The notes under the pieces are model-generated. The model saw nothing but the letters and a program-made list of their open reading frames with translations, was not told the DNA's origin and did not search any database. Position numbers and translations under genes: made by a program. From JAZNBI01 sp045586995 (GTDB lineage: Bacteria; Bacillota; Clostridia; Oscillospirales; CAG-272), in contig JAZNBI010000009.1 of assembly GCA_045586995.1 (NCBI GenBank), positions 1-20,406 of the forward strand: DNA of 20,406 bases. Reading direction: 5' to 3'. Shown piece by piece: positions 1 through 7,027 of the stretch. Numbering within the stretch: position 1 is the first letter of the stretch; every line of letters starts with the position of its first letter.

Positions 1-757
1 GCTTGGTGGTTTCCTTGACCTTTGACGAGAAGTATTCGCCCTCCTTTGCCCACTCTCGCAAAACCGCCAGAGCTTCTTCGGACTTGCCCTTGGCGTTAAA
101 CATACCAATATTGGAGAGTATGGTTTCGACCTCTGAATACATCTTGTCAAGATGCTCGGCTTTTTTGTAGAGCCATACGGGAATGTGCTTGCGGTGGCTG
201 ATCTTGGTTGACTCCCCGCGGTCAATGACCTCATACTTTTCGTGCATATGCTCGTAGAAGCCGTCCTGCCAAAATTCCGACAGTCGCGCTTGGTTGCCGA
301 CGATCTCTTTAGCGGTCAATCGGTTGTCCTTAGATCGGGGCACGAAGCAGAGGTGCATATGAGGTGTTTTCTCATCGAGGTGGATAACGGCAGATACGAT
401 GTTTTGCTCTCCCACTCGTTCCGCCATAAAATCGTAGGCGCGTTTCATATAGGCGAGCATTTCATCTTGGCTCATCGGTTGGAGCAGATCGGGTGAGCCG
501 GTAATGAGCGTTTCCACAAGAAGCACACGATTCTTCTTGATGACCGTCTTACATTCACTCTCGGCTATGCGCTCCTTCACTATCTTGCGATAGCTTTTCT
601 GTGCGGGTGATTTCAGATGGATATTATCCTTGCTCCTTTCAAGGTCAATATCGGGGTTGGACTTGTATGCTTCTTTCTCTCTTTCATTGTGTTTCTGCGC
701 ACTGAGTATCGTGCCGCCTTTGTGTTTCTTAAATCTTAAAATTGCGTGTACTGCTAT
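1..757 (-). CDS. MobV-family (Mob/Pre, TnpZ-like) relaxase, C-terminus cut by window edge
   Basis: This relaxase would nick the nearby oriT on one strand and pilot the DNA during mobilization by a conjugative helper. About 252 codons are visible. The N-terminus is basic (AVHAILRFKKHKGG), residues 23-26 are HNER (MobV motif I), and residues 126-135 are HLDEKTPHMH, the metal-binding HxDExxPHxH signature of the family. Full-length members are usually 400-500 residues, so the missing part lies left of the window. The start is unusual. An AGGAGG at 766-771 sits 8 bases before an ATA codon at 755-757, with an in-frame TGA upstream. The first canonical in-frame start is a GTG at 578-580, which would delete motif I. 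An 8-codon ORF (ATG at 778-780) contains the ribosome binding site and its TAG overlaps the ATA, so coupled re-initiation is possible. The family call is secure; the start is not. Confidence 0.92.
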   Translation of the reverse strand, partial: MAVHAILRFKKHKGGTILSAQKHNEREKEAYKSNPDIDLERSKDNIHLKSPAQKSYRKIVKERIAESECKTVIKKNRVLLVETLITGSPDLLQPMSQDEMLAYMKRAYDFMAERVGEQNIVSAVIHLDEKTPHMHLCFVPRSKDNRLTAKEIVGNQARLSEFWQDGFYEHMHEKYEVIDRGESTKISHRKHIPVWLYKKAEHLDKMYSEVETILSNIGMFNAKGKSEEALAVLREWAKEGEYFSSKVKETTK

Positions 758-866
758 AAGCGTTTCCTCCTGTCAGTCATAATTTTGATGGATGCGTGTG
801 GAGTGGCGAGGGACGCGGGTACACCGCACAAACGCGGCGGCGCTGTCACACCTTGTGCTTTCGTCG

Positions 867-1440
867 AAGCCCTGCCGCCATTAAGCGGGGCGGCAGACCT
901 TCACCGAAGCGGAGCAAATTTGCCTTGGCAAATTTACTCTGCGTTTATACGGTGTAACACACTATACCTTGCGATGCAAGGAGTGTGCCATCCGTTCCCT
1001 CTGGACTCCCTAAAAGGCTGCGTCGGAGCAGAAGCAATCCCAACTCTATTGCCTCTGCATCCTTGCAACCTTACGGCTCATTTCGTCACAAGCACATCCG
1101 CAGCTTGTTCCTTATTTGCCGTATTGAAGTAGACAACATTCTCACATTTGGCTCGAATGTTTCCCTCCGCAACGGACAAGTGTATCCGTTGCTACCGCCT
1201 CCGCGACCTCCTTTCTTTCGTCGGCGGTTATGTATTTATGGGGGCAGTTTTCACATATTCGACTATACTGCCCGTGTGGTCATTTTGTCCACGCGGAGTA
1301 AAGACTCCCTCACTATTCGTTGCTTACTTTTTTCGCAAAAATAGCAACCGTTTTTGCGGAATTTACAAAATGTTTATATTTTCTTTAGTGGAACATTTGG
1401 AATTTAATCGCGCCAACCTCGTGCCAAGATGGCACGAAGT
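867..1440. other. Non-coding stretch dense in perfect stem-loops, surrounding oriT
   Basis: No convincing gene is seen here on either strand. The stretch holds at least six stem-loops besides oriT: CTGCCGCC/GGCGGCAG (872-896, 9-base loop); a 13-base near-perfect hairpin at 912-939; GCAACGGA/TCCGTTGC (1169-1192); GGGCAGT/ACTGCCC (1242-1273); CGCAAAAA/TTTTTGCG (1334-1358); and CGTGCC/GGCACG (1420-1436). A short GGAGT/ACTCC pair lies at 1295-1308. Such density beside an oriT fits a region that works as single-stranded DNA during transfer (secondary nick sites or a single-strand origin), but that is inference. Confidence 0.5.
941..990 (-). other. oriT: oriT / RSA-type nick site for the MobV relaxase
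   Basis: The minus strand at 955-966 reads TATAGTGTGTTA, which matches the core of the pMV158/RSA nick region as I remember it, where MobM cuts GTGTG/TTA. By analogy the nick falls between 958 and 957. As in pMV158, the GTGTGT core lies in a loop: arms GGTATA and TACACC on the minus strand (one mismatch) flank it. A second hairpin follows, with arms CCTTGC (967-972) and GCAAGG (976-981), extended by CACACT (958-963) and AGTGTG (982-987). The site is about 200 bp upstream of the relaxase start and on the relaxase coding strand, the same arrangement as in pMV158. Confidence 0.82.
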
Positions 1441-1447
1441 GCGGGGA

Positions 1448-1555
1448 GAAAACAAAAAAGACCCGTACTTACACACACGGATCACGGGAAACACCAAAAA
1501 GCGAACGGCGCACGTTCGCTAAAAAATGTCCCGCGCCTATGTATAAGTACGAGTC
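1448..1555 (-). terminator. Large composite rho-independent terminator (minus strand)
   Basis: Read on the minus strand, an outer stem pairs 1540-1555 with 1460-1473 (core CGTACTTA/TAAGTACG) and is followed at once by T6-G-T4 (1449-1459). Nested inside is a perfect hairpin with arms GCGAACG (1513-1519 read in reverse) and CGTTCGC, loop of 5 bases, followed by its own T5 run (1496-1500). Two stems, each with a T-run, suggest a strong stop or alternative folds. It would end transcripts started at the 1814-1842 promoter. Confidence 0.6.
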
Positions 1556-1807
1556 TATAAGCTCGTTTCGATAAGAGAATGCAAGCGCATTCAATGCCGC
1601 ATTACGTGGCTGATGGCGTCGGATTTCTTGTGAAATAGATTACTAATCATCGGCAGATGAGCCGAGCGTTCTGTCTTGTTTTCCAAGCGGCACGAGGTTC
1701 GTTCTCCACCGCAAGTATTCACGCAAAATATATCTTATTCAGTTGTATATGTATCAACTTTGATGGCAATACTAATAATGGGAAAGTATGCCAATATCAA
1801 AAACGAG
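1450..1807 (-). ncRNA. Candidate non-coding or leader RNA, about 360 nt
   Basis: A consensus promoter (1814-1842, minus) points into a stretch with no normal gene and ends at the composite terminator near 1450. The predicted RNA begins with a long imperfect hairpin (1785-1801 pairing with 1759-1773), then a small one (1741-1745 with 1755-1759), and later GAATGC/GCATTC (1577-1592). It also contains short ORFs. One is 16 codons from a GTG at 1691-1693, spaced 10 bases after GGAG. The other is 31 codons from a TTG at 1684-1686, reading MENKTERSAHLPMIS onward. It may be a regulatory RNA, an attenuated leader whose downstream gene has been lost, or a leader for the relaxase transcript. The existence of a transcript is inference from promoter and terminator only. 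Confidence 0.4.
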
Positions 1808-1813
1808 TATTAT

Positions 1814-1842
1814 ATTATACCACAAGCAAGCGAATTCGTCAA
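1814..1842 (-). promoter_or_regulatory. Strong sigma-A promoter facing the oriT/relaxase side
   Basis: On the minus strand TTGACG (1837-1842) and TATAAT (1814-1819) are separated by exactly 17 bases. The start would be near 1807. It lies downstream of the Wadjet terminator, so it is an independent unit. No full-length gene begins behind it before the terminator at about 1450. Confidence 0.65.
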
Positions 1843-1903
1843 TAGATTTTGTGAAATTTCTTGAAAATATTTTTCGAAGCCGTCTAACGAGTAATGAAAA
1901 TTG

Positions 1904-1950
1904 AAAAGTAAAACCGCTATCGCGGCGTATCAATCACGCTTTGATAGCGG
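1904..1950 (-). terminator. Rho-independent terminator of the Wadjet operon
   Basis: On the minus strand, arms CCGCTATC (1943-1950) and GATAGCGG (1914-1921) enclose a nested GCGT/ACGC stem, followed by TTTTACTTTT (1904-1913). It begins 22 bases after the jetC stop codon. Confidence 0.8.
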
Positions 1951-1971
1951 CATATTCTGTTATTATAGTTG

Positions 1972-4900
1972 TTACAGTAGCGACAGTTGCTCCGAACGAT
2001 AGAATCCGTGTTCAATGGATTCGTTTCCTTCGTGTGTCAAAAACTCATTGTTAGACATCGGACGCTTTTTAACAATCGCCTTAATGACAATATCGAAGCA
2101 GTTAATAACGTCAGACTTATTGATGTCAGAAAGACATATCATCTGTACTCTGAAATGCTTAGCTATTGCAAACATCGGGACAAGAATGTGCTTAGAGGAC
2201 GTTGCTCCAAAGGGGTTATCGAGAATCAAAGCACTTTGTAAATCCTTGTCGCGGATACTTCCAAAATCTCCGCGCGTATAATTCATCAAAGACAAAATGA
2301 CCGCGAAGTAGACAACAAACTTTTCCGCACCAGAGTTGTTAATTTGCGTCTGTTCCCAAGAACGATAACCTGCGTTTTGAGGATTTTGATCGATCTTATA
2401 TGCATCCACACGAATTGTTTCTTTACCGATATATTTGCGCAACAAGTTCCTGCTGCCGACAATTTTTTCCGCCATCTTTTTGATGTCAACCTCGGTGACG
2501 GCTTCATCGGACATTCTTGCCACAAGCTCTTTTGTGCCTTTATCAATCTCATCCGTAATAGCAGCAGATGCAACGACAGGATCAACTTCCGCAGGAATGT
2601 CAAAGCGGATCATTTGCTTCTTGTCCTTACCGTCATATACGGTTACGCGAGAGCTTGATGCCATTTGCAAAAGTCCTTCATATATACGGCTTCCTTGCAA
2701 TACGCACTGACGAATCAGATCGTTATGGTTATTTTCAAACTCTTTGAGATCGGTCATAATTTGAGCAATCGCTCTATCGGTATTTTGAATATCTCCGTTA
2801 ATATGCTCTATTAAGGTATAATAACGATCCCCGCGCATTTCATTAGAAAGGAGCGCTGACATACCAAGTATCGCATCGGAAACACCGCAGGTACTGCCTG
2901 CAAATTGACCTTTCATAGAGTTGAGAGCTTCGGAAACTTGAGCGTGAACATTGGAAAGATTCGCTTTCGCGGCTTCGTATTCCTTTGTCATACGCTCAAA
3001 TTGTTCGGCAAACGAATCTTCAAGCTGAACTTTTACGATGGTTTCCGGGCGGGTATGTTTCTTTAGCCTATCCGCTAATCTGCCAAAGATGGTATTGATT
3101 CTGTTTTCGAGCTTTCCACATTTATCCTTTTGGGTGAATAGTGCTTTTCTTTCTTCACGAACTCGGCTCAAGCGAGCATCAAAATCACTACCTACTTCGG
3201 ACTTGTCAAGCGGTTCTCCGAATCTCACAAGAGATTGTTTTGCAGACTCCAACGTGCCTTCTGCTTTACCTCTTTGTGCTCCAGCTTGTTTGGTGCTCTG
3301 TATAGCTTCCTCGCGTTTGGAGATTAATAATTTTTCCTCTTTTCGAACACTTTGCAGTTGTTCTTCTGAGAACGCAACTTCTTTGTACTCTTCTAACGAA
3401 AGCTCGCGCCTTGCAATTTCACTTTCGTAATCCTTTTTGCGAGAAGTTTTATCTTCTAATTGAGATTTTAACGTTGACAATTCTTGATTCAAAGCAGATT
3501 GCAAATATTGATATTTCGAATAAAGCTCACGCCAATCTCCGTCTACCAATTCAGCTTCTACACATTCACCGACCTGATCTTTTACTCCACTCAATTCGGA
3601 AATGTGCTTTTTCAGTTCATTAAGCTTTTCATCGATAGCATCAAGACTCGTGGTTATGTCATTGAGCTGAGCTTGAACATCTTTATAACTTTGCTCCGCA
3701 TCTTCCCAATCAAGCTTTTTGTTATGTAAAGTTTCAGCTAAAGAGCGTTCTTCGGAAATCCTTTGCAAAACGGTTTCTATGCCTTCTAAAATACGGTTGA
3801 CTATTTGCATAGAATTCGATAGTTCTGTAAGCCTGCGTTTTATTTCTTCTTTGATGGCTGTCAATTCGGTTTCTCTTGTTGCAAGAGACTGAATTTTAAC
3901 ATCAATTTCCGAAATACTCTTTTCCAAACGCGCTATAGAATCCTTTTGCTCATTCTCATAATGCTCATCATAAGTGAAGGCGCTTGCAACATCAAGCTGC
4001 GACTTTATCTTTATGTCAATAGCGTCGATAAGATCACGCTCTTTAAAGAGTGCTTGCTGATTGCTTTCAAGATCTTCTATAAACTGATCGATATTTCTGA
4101 AATACTCCTCAGAGTAGAAGGCGATTGCACCGTCAAATTTTTTGGCATTGCTCAAAATTTGAACCATTTGCTCGTATGTGTATAGAGGAATCATAGCGGG
4201 AAGCCATTTTTCTCTACCGTAGTCAAAGAATCGCTCCTTCTCGCTTGGATCCATTAAAATACCGAATGCCGCCGCAGGATAGTTTCGCAAAATATCAAGG
4301 CACTCTTCGTTTGAAAGCTTTCCTTCCGCGACCTGCTCGGTTAAATATTTTTCGCAGGTAGAGTATCTGACACCCGTGGAATTCAGATATTCAATCACCG
4401 CGTAGGGAATGTGCAGAGAACCTCTTTTGGCCGATTTAATTTCTTCTTCCGCTATAGCGATTTTACGAAGAACCTCGGCTTGTCTTGCTTGATTTGCACG
4501 TTGCTCAGAAAGAAGAAATTCTTGCATATGCTTCGTAAACCGCATAGCAAAATTCAAATTGTATTCCGAGCATATCTCCTTTATCTGCGCTTCTTTTGCA
4601 TAGTAAACTTCGAGTGCTTCTTTAAGAGATTTACACCTTTGTTCAGCTTCGGAACGGCTCAGCGAAAGATCCGCTTTTTTCTGCGGAATAGACGATATTT
4701 CAGCTTCGATGTTTGCAAGTTCTTTGTCCGCTTGATCAATAGCATCCGCTAATTTGTTCTTCTCGTTTGATTTTGCCGATTGAACAACCTCAACCTCTTC
4801 GATTGCATATGCACCGTCAAGCCTTCTGCTGATTTCGATACCATATTTTGATACTACACGGTCGGTTTCACTTTCGGCACCGCGAAGCCTTTCATCGGCA

Positions 4901-6333
4901 CGGGTATACTCGTCTTTGGCTTTTTCAAAATTCTTTTTGGCGGTTTGTAATTGCTTCTCCAATTCAGCCTTTTGAAGCGCCAAAGAATCGTGCTGCCTTT
5001 CCAACGATTCCGATTCCGGCATACATTTTGATAACAAGTCGCTTATCTGTATGTAAACAGAATATTTAAGCTTTGCAAGCTCCTGTCCGTTTTCGCCACC
5101 GCTTTCACGTCGAGAAATTTCGCTACGGATAGCCGTTAATTCACCATCTATTCGCAACAATTTCTGATAGTATTCCGCACATTCAAGCACCAACTTCTTA
5201 TGAGTTGTATTTTCGCGCTGAAGCGATACGCGATGCTCTTCCGATGTCGCTTCGTCATATGCTTTCAAAGCCAAGTCAAACGCTTCTTTGGCTTTATAAA
5301 ACATTAAGGATGCTCGTTCGTGTTCAATTCTCGCCGATTTTCTATCAAGCTCGTCTATATCCGAAGCGTATTTTTCTTGCAAAGACTTACATTCATCAAG
5401 CTTTGCGGAAAGAGCATCCGAGAAACCAAAAAGCTCTCGAATACATTTTTCTAAAGCATCGTTTGCATTCCAAAGGCTTTCTGCTTGGGGCAATAATGCT
5501 GTGAGTTCTTTGGAAAATGCTTCGTATATTTCTTTTTCGCGTATGACCTCTTGTTTTGAAGCGTATTGATTTGCATACGAAAGCAACATTGTAGCTAAAG
5601 AGTTATCCTCTTTGCTATGCGTTTGGTTCAGTTTACTTTCAATCGTGGGAATCAAAAGTCTATCAACTAAGTGGTCTGATGTTTTGAAATCACCGAAGAA
5701 CTTGCTGAGTCCTCCTTCTTCGGAATTCAGCTTTTCCATCATTCGCCACTCACTTTGAATGAGTCCGTATTCCGCAAGCTTCTTTTGCCATTTGGGATTA
5801 TCATCGGCAACGTAATAATTCAAAACACCGTTGCTTTTTTTTGCAAGAATTCTGACGGCATCGAATTCGGCAGCAACAAATCTACCGTTTTCTTTTTTGG
5901 AAAGCGGCATATTTGCAATGTCGTATGGACTCGAATAGGAAGTATAATTGGAGTAAAAAGTATAGTATTTTACTGCCATACCACGCGACGAATCATCTTC
6001 TGTTGTCGAGGATTCGCTTGCTGACATAGCGATACCGGTAAGCAACTTTTCTGCACTATTATCCTTTATCCATTCAAGAAGAACAAAACAATGGTCGCTT
6101 GCTTTGTTGAAGAAGCTCTCAATTTTTCTTCCTGCAACCTTTGCTTTGGGGATAATCGGCTGCATCATTAATTGAACAAGAACGGATTTGCCTCCTCCGT
6201 TTGCCAAATTAATCAGAACATTGAGGGCGTCATCCTTTTCTTTGCTCGCAAAATCGTACAACTCGTCTGCAATCAAGCGTTTGCCATCGTTATAATTGAA
6301 ATTAACGATTCTGACTTTACTGATTTGCGGCAT
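1972..6333 (-). CDS. jetC: Wadjet JetC, SMC/MukB-like ATPase
   Basis: This is the motor subunit of the Wadjet anti-plasmid complex. With JetA and JetB it forms an SMC-type machine that extrudes DNA loops and detects small circular DNA for cleavage by JetD. The protein has 1453 residues. The N-terminal head has a Walker A, NLANGGGKS, at 42-50. A very long Glu/Lys/Gln-rich coiled-coil region (about 290-1200) follows. The C-terminal head has an ABC signature-like SGAEKF (from 1334) and a Walker B ALILDN at about 1368-1373. The residue after the Walker B Asp is Asn (LDNPFG) where most SMC ATPases have Glu. An upstream ATG at 6369 exists, but the ATG at 6331-6333 follows AAGGAGG by 9 bases and gives the expected N-terminus MPQISKVRIVNF, so it was chosen. 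It overlaps the jetB end by 17 bases. Confidence 0.9.
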   Translation of the reverse strand: MPQISKVRIVNFNYNDGKRLIADELYDFASKEKDDALNVLINLANGGGKSVLVQLMMQPIIPKAKVAGRKIESFFNKASDHCFVLLEWIKDNSAEKLLTGIAMSASESSTTEDDSSRGMAVKYYTFYSNYTSYSSPYDIANMPLSKKENGRFVAAEFDAVRILAKKSNGVLNYYVADDNPKWQKKLAEYGLIQSEWRMMEKLNSEEGGLSKFFGDFKTSDHLVDRLLIPTIESKLNQTHSKEDNSLATMLLSYANQYASKQEVIREKEIYEAFSKELTALLPQAESLWNANDALEKCIRELFGFSDALSAKLDECKSLQEKYASDIDELDRKSARIEHERASLMFYKAKEAFDLALKAYDEATSEEHRVSLQRENTTHKKLVLECAEYYQKLLRIDGELTAIRSEISRRESGGENGQELAKLKYSVYIQISDLLSKCMPESESLERQHDSLALQKAELEKQLQTAKKNFEKAKDEYTRADERLRGAESETDRVVSKYGIEISRRLDGAYAIEEVEVVQSAKSNEKNKLADAIDQADKELANIEAEISSIPQKKADLSLSRSEAEQRCKSLKEALEVYYAKEAQIKEICSEYNLNFAMRFTKHMQEFLLSEQRANQARQAEVLRKIAIAEEEIKSAKRGSLHIPYAVIEYLNSTGVRYSTCEKYLTEQVAEGKLSNEECLDILRNYPAAAFGILMDPSEKERFFDYGREKWLPAMIPLYTYEQMVQILSNAKKFDGAIAFYSEEYFRNIDQFIEDLESNQQALFKERDLIDAIDIKIKSQLDVASAFTYDEHYENEQKDSIARLEKSISEIDVKIQSLATRETELTAIKEEIKRRLTELSNSMQIVNRILEGIETVLQRISEERSLAETLHNKKLDWEDAEQSYKDVQAQLNDITTSLDAIDEKLNELKKHISELSGVKDQVGECVEAELVDGDWRELYSKYQYLQSALNQELSTLKSQLEDKTSRKKDYESEIARRELSLEEYKEVAFSEEQLQSVRKEEKLLISKREEAIQSTKQAGAQRGKAEGTLESAKQSLVRFGEPLDKSEVGSDFDARLSRVREERKALFTQKDKCGKLENRINTIFGRLADRLKKHTRPETIVKVQLEDSFAEQFERMTKEYEAAKANLSNVHAQVSEALNSMKGQFAGSTCGVSDAILGMSALLSNEMRGDRYYTLIEHINGDIQNTDRAIAQIMTDLKEFENNHNDLIRQCVLQGSRIYEGLLQMASSSRVTVYDGKDKKQMIRFDIPAEVDPVVASAAITDEIDKGTKELVARMSDEAVTEVDIKKMAEKIVGSRNLLRKYIGKETIRVDAYKIDQNPQNAGYRSWEQTQINNSGAEKFVVYFAVILSLMNYTRGDFGSIRDKDLQSALILDNPFGATSSKHILVPMFAIAKHFRVQMICLSDINKSDVINCFDIVIKAIVKKRPMSNNEFLTHEGNESIEHGFYRSEQLSLL

Positions 6334-7027
6334 TGCTTTCTTCCTCCTTGATCCAATTTTGAATTTCAATAATGCGGTCTTTCCTCAAAAAGTACGGCAT
6401 TAGATCCTTCATCTTTCGGGTAGGACGAATCAAATCATCTTCGCCTACATCAAATAGCTCATCTGTCTTGTACTTATTCAGAATACGATTGACGATACCA
6501 TACTTGTTATCGAACTTTTGAGAGGAAAGCTCGCCATCAAGTTTACTGAGCCATGCCGATGCGAGTTGACGGAAATTGTCACTGTAATCTTGTTCCTTAT
6601 CATCTCCTTCAAGAGACGTCTTTTCAACACCCTTACAATGATCCGTAAAAAGAGCCACAAAATCTTCTTTTGAGATGAACTCTCTGCAAAGAGGATCACT
6701 GCCTTCGCCGTTAAAGAAAAGATAGATCAAATAGATGGAGAGGTAGTTCATCAAATACAAATCTCGGGTTCTTACTGTATTATCCGCTTTGATATCGCGA
6801 CGATAATCTACGTTGTTCTTCAAGAAAAGATCGTTATCCTGCGTGGGAATCATATATAAGCGATCACCGGCACGAAACAGGTCAATGCCCATAACCGATT
6901 TGAATTCTTCTAATTCCTCTTGAATTTCCACGTCATCGGCATAAGACCATATTATATGATCTTCACGACGGTCAATCCAACCGTTTTTCATCAATGCGTG
7001 AAACACTTCTACTGTTTTACGATTCAT
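6317..7027 (-). CDS. jetB: Wadjet JetB-like subunit (DUF6063-type)
   Basis: The 236-residue protein is in the position and size class of JetB, the kleisin-associated (KITE-like, MukE-like) subunit that bridges JetA and the JetC heads in Wadjet. I match it to the DUF6063 family seen beside DUF5716 proteins in Clostridia; no catalytic motif is expected or seen. The N-terminal part (MNRKTVEVFHALMKNGWIDR) looks like a winged-helix, and the C-terminus is charged. The start ATG overlaps the jetA stop as ATGA (7024-7027), and the end overlaps jetC, so A, B and C are probably translationally coupled. Function is inferred largely from context and family. Confidence 0.8.
   Translation of the reverse strand: MNRKTVEVFHALMKNGWIDRREDHIIWSYADDVEIQEELEEFKSVMGIDLFRAGDRLYMIPTQDNDLFLKNNVDYRRDIKADNTVRTRDLYLMNYLSIYLIYLFFNGEGSDPLCREFISKEDFVALFTDHCKGVEKTSLEGDDKEQDYSDNFRQLASAWLSKLDGELSSQKFDNKYGIVNRILNKYKTDELFDVGEDDLIRPTRKMKDLMPYFLRKDRIIEIQNWIKEEESNAANQ

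Noticed and set aside
1078..1179. Minus-strand 33-codon ORF from a TTG, reading MSVAEGNIRAKCENVVYF onward
   Set aside because: It looks somewhat protein-like, but the ribosome binding site is about 18 bases away and the start lies in a hairpin; too weak to list as a gene.
746..1522. Three overlapping plus-strand ORFs of 119-128 codons
   Set aside because: They overlap each other in different frames, lack ribosome binding sites, have odd composition and run across the oriT and its hairpins.
1660..1807. Retron or group II intron RNA for the predicted transcript
   Set aside because: No reverse transcriptase gene lies nearby and no domain V-like hairpin or msr/msd arrangement could be seen.
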